Of a stretch of 38,617 nucleotides of DNA, positions 5,477 through 11,364 are shown in pieces. Numbering within the stretch: position 1 is the first letter of the stretch; each line of letters begins with the position of its first letter. This DNA comes from AC-32 sp046726435. GTDB taxonomy: Bacteria > Actinomycetota > Thermoleophilia > Gaiellales > Gaiellaceae. The notes beneath the pieces are model-generated. The model was given only the letters and a program-made list of their open reading frames with translations. It made no database searches and was not told where the DNA came from. Location of the stretch: assembly GCA_046726435.1 (NCBI GenBank), contig JBKPAM010000139.1, positions 1 through 38,617 of the forward strand, in the 5' to 3' direction. Made by a program: the position numbers and the translations under genes.

Positions 5477-5656
5477 GCTCGCTTGCGACGCCGACCGTAA
5501 GAGGCCGTGCCGGCTTCGCCGGTGCGGCCGTTTAACACGCTTGCGTGCGACGCCGACCGTAAGAGGCCGTGCCGGCTTCGCCGGTGCGGCCGTTTAACAC
5601 GCTCGCTTGCGACGCCGACCGTAAGAGGCCGTGCCGGCTTCGCAGGTGCGGCCGCC
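5477..5656 (+). repeat. Three tandem 62-bp repeats with hairpins
   Basis: Units start at 5477, 5539 and 5601 with an exact 62-bp period. Copies 1 and 2 differ at only a few positions near the start. Copy 3 is nearly identical up to about 5642 and then diverges (CGCAGG instead of CGCCGG). Each unit carries a GC-rich hairpin (5503-5529, 5565-5591, 5627-5653) followed in copies 1 and 2 by GTTTAAC. The block fills the space between the broken regulator and the next gene, and no protein frame is convincing. Confidence 0.85.
5503..5536 (+). terminator. Terminator-like hairpin, first of three tandem copies
   Basis: GGCCGTGCCGGC and GCCGGTGCGGCC pair over 12 positions (two G-T pairs) around a TTC loop and are followed by GTTTAAC. 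The T-run is short, so efficiency is uncertain; tandem copies may act together to isolate the downstream gene from the response regulator locus. Confidence 0.45.
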
Positions 5657-5665
5657 TTGAACGGA

Positions 5666-5671
5666 TACGCT
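5666..5671 (+). promoter_or_regulatory. Leaderless -10 box (TACGCT) for the DUF2007-like gene
   Basis: TACGCT ends seven bases before ATG 5679, with no ribosome-binding site between. Confidence 0.5.
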
Positions 5672-5678
5672 CCCACGC

Positions 5679-5894
5679 ATGGCCGAGCCCGTGCGCGTGA
5701 CGATCGTCCCAGGTGAGCCGGAGGCCGAGGTCCTCTGCGGGCTCTTGCGGGCGAACGGGATCAAGTGCGCGTATCGGCCTACCGACGAGGACGACTCCGC
5801 GTTCGAAGGCTTCGGCGGCGAGGGCGGTAACCGCGAGATACTCGTCGACCCGGCCGACCTCGAGGCGGCGCGGGCCCTGCTCGAAGAAGCCTGA
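5679..5894 (+). CDS. DUF2007-like small protein (putative signal-transducing family)
   Basis: The product is 71 residues. VRVTIVPGEPEAEVLCGLLRANGIKC matches the first strand and helix of the DUF2007 ferredoxin-like fold, in which the domain 'sees' EA and LL positions along a helix before a Gly-Ile turn. REILVDPADLEAARALLEEA is the second strand and helix. The acidic Gly-rich middle (DEDDSAFEGFGGEGGN) is a loop. The family is often fused to or near signalling and membrane proteins, but its biochemical role is not established. The gene is monocistronic or leads into the DUF1003 gene 32 bp downstream, which has its own -10 box. Confidence 0.7.
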   Translation: MAEPVRVTIVPGEPEAEVLCGLLRANGIKCAYRPTDEDDSAFEGFGGEGGNREILVDPADLEAARALLEEA

Positions 5895-5912
5895 ACCGTC
5901 CGCCGCCGCGCC

Positions 5913-5918
5913 TAGCCT
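5913..5918 (+). promoter_or_regulatory. Leaderless -10 box (TAGCCT) for the DUF1003 gene
   Basis: TAGCCT ends eight bases before GTG 5927; no Shine-Dalgarno sequence is visible. Confidence 0.45.
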
Positions 5919-5926
5919 GGGCGCGG

Positions 5927-6409
5927 GTGGCGCAGCGCCCCGATCACATGCAGCACCACGGCACCTTTGGCCAGGACGCGTTCGGCCGCGGTGCCGAGCA
6001 TGCGGCGCGGTTCTTCGGGACGCCGCAGTACATCTTCGGCCAGACGATCGTCGTCATCTTCTGGATCGCGCTCAACTCGATCGGCATCGCGCTGGAGTGG
6101 GACCCGTACCCGTTCATCCTCCTCAACCTGGCCTTCTCGACCCAGGCCGCGTACGCGGCACCGCTGATCCTGCTCGCCCAGACCCGCCAGGCCGAGCGCG
6201 ACAAGGTCGCGACCGACATGGCCGAGCGGCGGCACGCCGACACGGAGCGGCGTGCCGCCGGGCAGGTCGCCGACGTGAAGGCAGAGACCGACAAGCTCGC
6301 GCAGTTACTTCAGTCGAACACCGATCTAACGCTGCAGGACAAACAGCTGACCGAACAGGTAGCCGTGCTGACGCGAGAGATTCATAAAGCTCTGCTGAGC
6401 CGCGGCTGA
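5927..6409 (+). CDS. DUF1003 family membrane protein
   Basis: The product is 160 residues. After about 35 hydrophilic residues come two membrane segments: YIFGQTIVVIFWIALNSIGI (about 34-53), then WDPYPFILLNLAFSTQAAYAAPLILLAQ (about 58-85). The WDPYPFILLNL and AAPLILLAQTRQ motifs are diagnostic for DUF1003. The second half is a charged, probably cytoplasmic coiled coil (RQAERDKVATDMAERRHADTE onward). The family's function is unknown. Its 3' end overlaps the convergent secreted-protein gene by 84 bp. Confidence 0.85.
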   Translation: MAQRPDHMQHHGTFGQDAFGRGAEHAARFFGTPQYIFGQTIVVIFWIALNSIGIALEWDPYPFILLNLAFSTQAAYAAPLILLAQTRQAERDKVATDMAERRHADTERRAAGQVADVKAETDKLAQLLQSNTDLTLQDKQLTEQVAVLTREIHKALLSRG

Positions 6410-6826
6410 GCCCGGCTTGAACAGGTCCAGCAGGGCACGCTGGACCGACGTCGTCGGCGGGTGTTGGTTGTGCGCGCGGACGACCTTGAAGATCTGGCAC
6501 GCCTGGTAGTCGTTGAGCACGGTCTGCGCGCCGAAGTACGCCGGCAGCGAGTGCGCCGCGAAGTAGCCGTCGAGTCCGGTCCAGGTGTCCTGGAAGGTGT
6601 CGGCCGTGGCCGCGGTGGAGCACCCCGTGTAGGCGAGGGAAATGAGGATTCCGTCGTGGTCGGTCGCGACGCGCTTCTTCAGCGTCTTGACCTGCTTCTG
6701 GAGCGTGGTGATCTGCTTCTGCAGCGAGCGCAGCGTCGGGCCCTTGGTGGCGCCGGCCCCCGCCGGCGAGACGGCGATGACCAGCCCGAGCGAGGCGGCC
6801 GTCGCGATTGCAAGCACCTGCCTCAT
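6326..6826 (-). CDS. Secreted coiled-coil hypothetical protein
   Basis: The product is 166 residues with a signal peptide (MRQVLAIATAASLGLVIAVSPAGAGA, cleavage near residue 24-26). A heptad-like coiled coil follows at about 30-56 (LQKQITTLQKQVKTLKKRV), then a mixed C-terminal part with two cysteines (in YTGCSTAA and YQACQIF) that could form a disulfide outside the cell. It has a clear AGGAGG ribosome-binding site seven bases before ATG and a good promoter (6859-6887), in contrast to its leaderless neighbours. No family recognised. The C-terminal codons overlap the convergent DUF1003 gene. Confidence 0.7.
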   Translation of the reverse strand: MRQVLAIATAASLGLVIAVSPAGAGATKGPTLRSLQKQITTLQKQVKTLKKRVATDHDGILISLAYTGCSTAATADTFQDTWTGLDGYFAAHSLPAYFGAQTVLNDYQACQIFKVVRAHNQHPPTTSVQRALLDLFKPGSAAAQQSFMNLSRQHGYLFGQLFVLQR

Positions 6827-6858
6827 GATTCCTCCTGTCCGAACGAGAGTGAAAGCCC

Positions 6859-6887
6859 CTCATATCGCTCTCTCGAACAGCAGTCAA
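6859..6887 (-). promoter_or_regulatory. Promoter of the secreted coiled-coil gene (TTGACT-17-TATGAG)
   Basis: On the minus strand -35 TTGACT (6887-6882) and -10 TATGAG (6864-6859) are separated by 17 bases. The -35 box overlaps the ogt stop codon. The leader contains AGGAGG before ATG 6826. Confidence 0.55.
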
Positions 6888-7450
6888 GACTGCGGCAGGG
6901 CACCCTCCAGCTCCAGCAGCATGCGCTTCCGGTCGAGCCCGCCTCCGTAGCCGACGAGCGATCCGCTCGAGCCGACGACCCGGTGGCACGGCAGCACGAT
7001 CGGTACCGGGTTCCTGTTCATCACCGTGCCGACGGCGCGCGCCGCGCGGGGGCTGCCGGCGCGGGCCGCAAGCGTGCCGTACGTGGTGACCTCGCCGTAG
7101 GGGACGCGCGCGAGCTGCTCGAGCACCGTGCGGCCGAACTCGCGGGCCGGTCGCAGGTCGATTGCGAGATCGAACGCGCGCCGCGTTCCCGCGAAGTACT
7201 CGTCGAGCTGGCGGCGCACCTCGTCGGTCGGCCGCGGTGAGCGAAGCACACGGCTTCCGAACGCGCGGGCCAGCCGCTTGGCCTCGGCATCCACGTCTGC
7301 GTCGTAGGAGATCTCGCAGAGGCCGTGGTCGGTGACGGCGACCAGCAGGCGGCCGACGGGAGTGTCGTGCAGCTCGTAGGCGACGTCGAGGAGGCCCTCG
7401 GCGGCAGCGGCGTCGCGGAAGCGGCGGTCGAGCTCGGGGGAAACGGTCAT
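6884..7450 (-). CDS. ogt: Methylated-DNA--protein-cysteine S-methyltransferase
   Basis: The product is 188 residues. It removes O6-alkyl groups from guanine by transfer to its own cysteine. The N-terminal ribonuclease-like domain (about 1-95) precedes the DNA-binding methyltransferase domain: VPYGEVTTYGTLAARAGSPRAARAVG, NRNPVPIVLPCHRVVG with acceptor Cys155, then SLVGYGGGLDRKRMLLELEG. All key motifs are present and the length is usual. Its ATG overlaps the stop of the upstream ECF sigma gene (ATGA), so the two are co-translated. The coupling suggests sigma-controlled repair, possibly of alkylation or nitrosative damage (inference). Confidence 0.95.
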   Translation of the reverse strand: MTVSPELDRRFRDAAAAEGLLDVAYELHDTPVGRLLVAVTDHGLCEISYDADVDAEAKRLARAFGSRVLRSPRPTDEVRRQLDEYFAGTRRAFDLAIDLRPAREFGRTVLEQLARVPYGEVTTYGTLAARAGSPRAARAVGTVMNRNPVPIVLPCHRVVGSSGSLVGYGGGLDRKRMLLELEGALPQS

Positions 7451-7914
7451 CGAAGCTCCTTTCTGCGCAGCCGGCGGACGCCGGAAGACGCCGCCTGCCG
7501 CGCCGCCTCCGGAGAGGAGCCCAGCGCGGCGCCGATGTCCTCGTAGCTGAGGTCGTAGCCGTAGCGGAGGAAGACCGCGGCGCGCTCCTTCTCCGGGAGC
7601 CCGGCGGTGAGGTGGCGGATCTCTTCGTACGGAAGCGGCTCGTCGACCGACTCGAGATCGGGGACGTCGGCGGACGTGACCCGGCGGCGGCGAAGCGCAT
7701 CGAGCGCGACGTTGCGTGCGATCGCGAGCGCCCAGGCGCGCAGGTGGCGGCCGTGCTCGAGCGTGGGGTAGGCGCGCAGCGCGCGCAGGAAGGTCTCCTG
7801 GAACGCATCCTCGGCCGCGTCCCGCCCGAGCATCGCGCGCAGCTGCCTGAGCACGGGGCCCTGCTGGTCCTCGTAGAACCGCTCGAACGGAGGTACCCGC
7901 GCCGCTTCCATCAC
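7447..7914 (-). CDS. ECF-type RNA polymerase sigma factor
   Basis: The product is 155 residues from GTG 7914 (a second ATG follows at once). Region 2 is FERFYEDQQGPVLRQLRAMLG, DAFQETFLRALRAYP and LRAWALAIARNVALDALRRRR. Region 4 is LPEKERAAVFLRYGYDLSYEDIGAALGSSPEAARQAASSGVRRLRR, a typical sigma-70 r4 helix-turn-helix. There is no region 3, as in all ECF factors. No anti-sigma gene is adjacent; instead the gene is fused translationally to ogt. The TACGTT box seven bases upstream suggests a leaderless start. Confidence 0.92.
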   Translation of the reverse strand: MMEAARVPPFERFYEDQQGPVLRQLRAMLGRDAAEDAFQETFLRALRAYPTLEHGRHLRAWALAIARNVALDALRRRRVTSADVPDLESVDEPLPYEEIRHLTAGLPEKERAAVFLRYGYDLSYEDIGAALGSSPEAARQAASSGVRRLRRKELR

Positions 7915-7921
7915 CTACTCA

Positions 7922-7927
7922 AACGTA
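7922..7927 (-). promoter_or_regulatory. Leaderless -10 box (TACGTT) of the sigma-ogt operon
   Basis: On the minus strand TACGTT ends seven bases before GTG 7914. Confidence 0.45.
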
Positions 7928-7956
7928 GCGACGACGCTCAGCGTGAGATGGGAGCG

Positions 7957-8385
7957 CTACGACTCGGGCGGCTGGTTGCGCCCCTCGGCCTCGCGGACCC
8001 GCTGCGCCAGCGCCTCGAGGAGCGCCCACGCCATCTCGGGATGGCTCTCGACGAGGGGCCGGAAGCTCCAGACGGGAAGCTGGTAGCCGTGCACGTCGGT
8101 GACAGCGGTGACCGTCGCACTGCGGGCCGACTTGTCGATCAGCGCCATCTCGCCGAAGGCCTCGCCGGGGCCGAGTTGGCCGACATCCCTCCCGTGGACG
8201 GTAACCGTGACCACGCCCTCTTCGATGACGATGAACGTACGGCCGGTCTCGCCTTCCTCGGCGATGGTGGCCCCGGCTGCGTACCTCCGCTCCATGAACT
8301 CGCCGGCGAGGCGCTCCAGGAACGGGTCGTCGGCCTCCGCGAAGAGCTGGACTCCGCGGAGCAGGTCGAGGCTTGGATTCGGCAC
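7957..8385 (-). CDS. Cyclic nucleotide-binding domain protein (Crp-like, no DNA-binding domain)
   Basis: The product is 142 residues. It is a single CNBD beta-roll: LLRGVQLFAEADDPFLERLAGE, RYAAGATIAEEGETGRTFIVIEEG, then the phosphate-binding cassette region LGPGEAFGEMALIDKSARSATVTA with the conserved GE and the Arg of SARSATV. The protein ends shortly after the roll in a helix (MAWALLEALAQRVREAEG) with no helix-turn-helix, so it is a stand-alone sensor or regulatory subunit rather than a Crp transcription factor. GTG 8385 follows a leaderless TAGGAT box. It is divergent from the carboxypeptidase gene. Confidence 0.9.
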   Translation of the reverse strand: MPNPSLDLLRGVQLFAEADDPFLERLAGEFMERRYAAGATIAEEGETGRTFIVIEEGVVTVTVHGRDVGQLGPGEAFGEMALIDKSARSATVTAVTDVHGYQLPVWSFRPLVESHPEMAWALLEALAQRVREAEGRNQPPES

Positions 8386-8392
8386 GGAGGGG

Positions 8393-8398
8393 ATCCTA
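8393..8398 (-). promoter_or_regulatory. Leaderless -10 box (TAGGAT) of the cyclic nucleotide-binding gene
   Basis: On the minus strand TAGGAT ends seven bases before GTG 8385. The intervening CCCCTCC is no ribosome site. Confidence 0.5.
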
Positions 8399-8448
8399 AC
8401 CTCAACACCGGAGGCCGCTCGAACGAAGGATCCCTCACGCCCGGGTGC

Positions 8449-8454
8449 TACGGT
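8449..8454 (+). promoter_or_regulatory. Leaderless -10 box (TACGGT) of the D,D-carboxypeptidase gene
   Basis: TACGGT ends seven bases before GTG 8462, which decides the start among several in-frame GTG codons. Confidence 0.45.
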
Positions 8455-8461
8455 CGCCTTC

Positions 8462-9490
8462 GTGCAAGACGATGGGCCCCGTGTACCGGCGGGGGTGCTG
8501 AAGCCGGTCGTTCGCCGCCGGCGGCGCCGACTCGGCCGGAGGGTTGCGCTGGTCCTCCTCGCCCTGGGCGTGGCGGGGGCCGTGGCTGCCTACGTCCACG
8601 CGCGCTCGGGAAGCCACTCTGCGGCGGCTGTTGCACGCACCAGCACGGGCGCCGCCAATCCCATCGCGGTCCACCGGCCCCGGCCCCCGGCACGGAAGCC
8701 CAAGCCGGCTCGGCCACCAGTGCTCCTGACCGGCCCACCGCGCTCGGCTCAGCCCTTGCGCCCGGCGCTCGCGGCGCGCGCCGCGATCGTGGTCGACGGG
8801 GGAAGCGGACGCGTGCTCTGGGCCCACGAGCCACATCGGCGCATGCCGATCGCCTCGACGACGAAGATCATGACGGGGCTTCTCGCCCTCGAACGGCTGG
8901 GGCCGGACGCCGTGGTTCGGGTCCCGCCCCCGGCAACCCGCGTGCCGCTGGTGAGAGAAGGCCTGCGACCGCGCGAACGCGTCCTCGCTTGGAAGCTGCT
9001 TCACGGCCTGCTGATGTACTCGGGGAACGACGACGCGATGACGTTGGCGGTCGCCGTGGCGGGCAGTCGGAAAGCCTTCCTGGCACGCATGAACGAGAGG
9101 GCGCGCGAGCTCGGCCTGGCCGACACCCATTTCTCGAGCGTGAGCGGGGTGATCGACATCGGCAACTACTCGAGCCCGTGGGACCTTGCGGCGCTGAGCC
9201 GCGTCGCGCTACGAGATCCACGCTTTCGCCGCATCGTCCGCACCCACATCGTCCACGTGCCGTGGTCAGCGCCGACCTACGAGAAGGTCTATGTCAACAA
9301 GAACCCGCTTCTGGGCACGTATCGGGGCGCGAACGGCGTGAAGACCGGGTACACGGAGCTTGCCGGCCATTGCCTCGTCGCCTCGGCCACGCGAAACGGC
9401 CGGACGATCCTCGCCGTCGTCCTGCACGACCCGAACGCGCCGGTCGACGCGCGCCGCCTGCTCGACCTCGGCTTTCGCACCGCCGCCTGA
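8462..9490 (+). CDS. D-alanyl-D-alanine carboxypeptidase, peptidase S11 family (DacA/PBP5-like)
   Basis: The product is 342 residues. An Arg-rich cytoplasmic start (RRRRRRLGRR) is followed by one membrane segment (VALVLLALGVAGAVAAYV, about 26-43), a Pro/Arg-rich linker, and the penicillin-binding domain. Catalytic motifs are S132-T-T-K135 (IASTTKIM), S187-G-N189 (YSGNDDA) and K294-T-G296 (GVKTGYT). It trims the terminal D-Ala from peptidoglycan stem peptides outside the membrane. The usual C-terminal amphipathic domain of PBP5 is missing, so the N-terminal segment is its anchor. It lies just upstream of the dcw cluster in the same direction, but mraZ has its own promoter. Confidence 0.92.
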   Translation: MQDDGPRVPAGVLKPVVRRRRRRLGRRVALVLLALGVAGAVAAYVHARSGSHSAAAVARTSTGAANPIAVHRPRPPARKPKPARPPVLLTGPPRSAQPLRPALAARAAIVVDGGSGRVLWAHEPHRRMPIASTTKIMTGLLALERLGPDAVVRVPPPATRVPLVREGLRPRERVLAWKLLHGLLMYSGNDDAMTLAVAVAGSRKAFLARMNERARELGLADTHFSSVSGVIDIGNYSSPWDLAALSRVALRDPRFRRIVRTHIVHVPWSAPTYEKVYVNKNPLLGTYRGANGVKTGYTELAGHCLVASATRNGRTILAVVLHDPNAPVDARRLLDLGFRTAA

Positions 9491-9545
9491 GCGAAGCCGA
9501 GAGCGACTGCGCCACCCAGACAGACGATTTCGTGGTCCGAAAGGG

Positions 9546-9574
9546 TTGCCAAGTGGTGGAGAGTGGTTTAAAGT
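9546..9574 (+). promoter_or_regulatory. Probable promoter of the dcw cluster (TTGCCA-17-TAAAGT)
   Basis: -35 TTGCCA (9546-9551) and -10 TAAAGT (9569-9574) are 17 bases apart. Transcription would begin near 9581, giving a very short leader before ATG 9590. The -10 box lies inside the MraZ repeats. Confidence 0.5.
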
Positions 9575-9590
9575 GGTGTGAAGTGGACCA
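9551..9590 (+). promoter_or_regulatory. MraZ operator: four direct repeats with a 10-bp period
   Basis: AAGTGG (9551), GAGTGG (9561), AAGTGG (9571) and AAGTGG (9581) recur exactly every 10 bases, the last ending four bases before the mraZ ATG at 9590. MraZ is known to bind short GTG-rich direct repeats with about 10-bp spacing in front of its own operon. The repeats overlap the predicted -10 box, so binding should repress the cluster. Confidence 0.85.
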
Positions 9591-10024
9591 TGCTCCTGGG
9601 TGAGTTCGAGCACACGATCGATGACAAGAACCGCCTCACGCTACCGGCCAAGTTTCGCCAAGCGCTTTCCGGCGGCCTCGTCATCACGCGTGGTATGGAC
9701 GGGTGCCTCTACTGCTATCCGCAGGCGGAATGGGAGCGGCTGGTCGACGGCCGCCTCGCCGGGCTCGACCCGCTCAGCAGGGAGGGTCGCCTGATGCACC
9801 GCTACTTCTTCGCCGGCGCCTCCGAGGCCGAGCCCGACAAGCAGGGCCGCGTGATGGTGCCCGCGACGCTTGCGAAGAACGCCGGCATCGGCCGCGAGGT
9901 CGTCGTCGCCGGCGTTCGCGACCACCTCGAGATCTGGGACCGCGCCGCGTGGCGCGACCATGTCAAGCAGCTCGAAGGGAGTGCGGAAGATGTTGCCGAA
10001 CGTCTTGCATCCCAACGCGACTGA
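9590..10024 (+). CDS. mraZ: Transcriptional regulator MraZ
   Basis: The product is 144 residues and starts at the conserved MLLGEFEHTIDDKNRLTLPAKFR, so ATG 9590 is preferred over GTG 9578. Two AbrB-like swapped-hairpin repeats are visible: the first with DDKNRLTLPAKFR, the second with EPDKQGRVMVPATLAKNAGI. MraZ forms a ring that binds repeats upstream of the dcw operon and usually represses it; four such repeats directly precede this gene. The 3' end overlaps rsmH by 35 bp. Confidence 0.96.
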   Translation: MLLGEFEHTIDDKNRLTLPAKFRQALSGGLVITRGMDGCLYCYPQAEWERLVDGRLAGLDPLSREGRLMHRYFFAGASEAEPDKQGRVMVPATLAKNAGIGREVVVAGVRDHLEIWDRAAWRDHVKQLEGSAEDVAERLASQRD

Positions 10025-10958
10025 CCACGTTCCCGTTCTCGCCGACGAGGTTCGAGAGGCGCTCGCCGTGCAGCCGGGGGACACCGTGGTCGACGCCACC
10101 TTTGGCGCGGGCGGGCACGCGGAGCTGCTGGCGTCGGATCTCCACGGCAGCGGCAAGCTGATCGCGATCGACCGCGACCCGTCCGTCCGGCGGTACTTTG
10201 ACCGCGTCAGGCGACGCACCGGTGTGCAGGGTCGGTTCCTGCGCGGGGAGTTTTCGGACGTGCTCGAGCAGCTCGCCGGAAACGGTGTGCGTTCCGACGC
10301 GGTCCTGTTCGACCTCGGCGTCTCCTCGATGCAGATCGACCGGCCCGAGCGCGGCTTCTCCTACGCGACCGACGCGCCGCTCGACATGCGGATGGACTCG
10401 GCCGCCGAGCTGTCGGCGCGCGAGCTCGTGAACGAGGCCGACGAGCGCGAGCTGACACGGATCTTCCGCGAGTACGGCGAGGAGCGCTACGCGCGCCAGA
10501 TCGCGCGGGCGATCGCGCGCCGCCGGCGCGAGCAGCCCTTCGAGCGGACCGGCGAGCTCGTCGAGACGATCAAGGCCGCGATTCCCGCCCCGGCGCGGTT
10601 CGGCGACGGCCATCCCGCGAAGCGCGTCTTCCAGGCGCTGCGGATCGCGGTGAACGACGAGCTGGGCTCGCTCGAGGCTGCGCTCCCGGCGGCGTTCGAG
10701 ATGCTCCGCCCGGGCGGCCGGCTGGCAGTGATCAGCTTCCACTCGCTCGAGGACCGGATCGTGAAGCGCTTTCTGCGCGCACGCGAGCGCGGCTGCACGT
10801 GCCCGCCCGACTTCCCGGTGTGCGTCTGCGGCCATGAGCCGGAGCTACGGGCGCTCTCGCGGAGGCCCGTGAAGCCCTCGCAGCAGGAGCTCGCCGCGAA
10901 CCCGCGGGCGGCGTCGGCGCGCCTCCGTGCGGCCGTCAAGACGGGGGACGAGGAGTAG
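9990..10958 (+). CDS. rsmH: 16S rRNA (cytosine1402-N4)-methyltransferase RsmH
   Basis: The product is 322 residues from ATG 9990, chosen because HVPVLADEVREAL, the family N-terminus, follows after 12 residues and a GAAGGGAG-like ribosome site lies upstream. The SAM-binding motif is VVDATFGAGGHAELL, with LIAIDRDP as motif II. Catalytic and substrate motifs include LFDLGVSSMQIDRPERGFSY and PLDMRMD, then HPAKRVFQALRIAVNDEL and VISFHSLEDRIVKRF. A Cys-rich stretch (RGCTCPPDFPVCVCG) near the end is common in this family. It methylates N4 of C1402 in 16S rRNA. Second gene of the dcw cluster. Confidence 0.97.
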   Translation: MLPNVLHPNATDHVPVLADEVREALAVQPGDTVVDATFGAGGHAELLASDLHGSGKLIAIDRDPSVRRYFDRVRRRTGVQGRFLRGEFSDVLEQLAGNGVRSDAVLFDLGVSSMQIDRPERGFSYATDAPLDMRMDSAAELSARELVNEADERELTRIFREYGEERYARQIARAIARRRREQPFERTGELVETIKAAIPAPARFGDGHPAKRVFQALRIAVNDELGSLEAALPAAFEMLRPGGRLAVISFHSLEDRIVKRFLRARERGCTCPPDFPVCVCGHEPELRALSRRPVKPSQQELAANPRAASARLRAAVKTGDEE

Positions 10959-10962
10959 CGAG

Positions 10963-11340
10963 ATGGCTTCCTGGAGCGACGCCGCCCCTGCGCTTCCCTC
11001 TCCGCGCTCCCGCTCGCGGCCTCGCCCGAAGCCTGCGCCGAGGCGCCGCTCGCGTGCGCAGCGCGGTGTGGCCGGCGGCGTCGTCTGGATTGCGGTCGTC
11101 GCGGTGCTGCTCGCAGGAGTTGTCGCGCTCAACGTCGCCGTCCTGCGGCTGAACGTCCAGCTCGACCGGCTCGACACCCAGCGGGCCCAGCTGCGCGCGG
11201 AGAAGCAGGCGCTCGCCTCGCAGCTCTCGATGGCCGCCGCGTCCCCGCGGATTCAGCTCCAGGCGCAGAGGCGCTTCGGGCTCGTGCCGGCCGACCCCGC
11301 CGAGACGACGTACGTGCGGCTCCGGCCCCGGGCCCGGTGA
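10963..11340 (+). CDS. ftsL: Cell division protein FtsL-like (small bitopic septum protein)
   Basis: The product is 125 residues from ATG 10963, four bases after the rsmH stop. A basic, Pro/Arg-rich cytoplasmic part (about 1-44) is followed by one membrane segment (VVWIAVVAVLLAGVVALNVAVL) and an extracellular leucine-zipper-like coiled coil (LNVQLDRLDTQRAQLRAEKQALASQL). It ends with a conserved GLVPADPAETTYVRL element. Position between rsmH and ftsI plus this architecture identify FtsL or an FtsL/DivIC-type partner of FtsQ. Sequence conservation in the family is low, so the call rests mostly on context. Confidence 0.85.
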   Translation: MASWSDAAPALPSPRSRSRPRPKPAPRRRSRAQRGVAGGVVWIAVVAVLLAGVVALNVAVLRLNVQLDRLDTQRAQLRAEKQALASQLSMAAASPRIQLQAQRRFGLVPADPAETTYVRLRPRAR

Positions 11341-11364
11341 CCACGTCACGCGTTCGGCCGTGAG

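Noticed and set aside
4011..5597. 528-codon plus-strand open frame across the recombinase
   Set aside because: It is the antisense of a clear serine recombinase and then runs into the response regulator remnant and repeats out of frame. GC-rich DNA commonly leaves such frames open.
5477..5656. CRISPR array
   Set aside because: The three units are contiguous and repeat over their full 62 bp with no variable spacers, and there are no cas genes.
6123..7808. 561-codon minus-strand open frame over DUF1003, secreted protein, ogt and sigma genes
   Set aside because: The product is Arg/Pro/Ala low-complexity and overlaps four recognisable genes; it is a shadow frame.
7612..9603. 663-codon plus-strand open frame over sigma, cyclic nucleotide-binding and carboxypeptidase genes
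   Set aside because: It crosses three well-supported genes in wrong frames and has no domain motifs.
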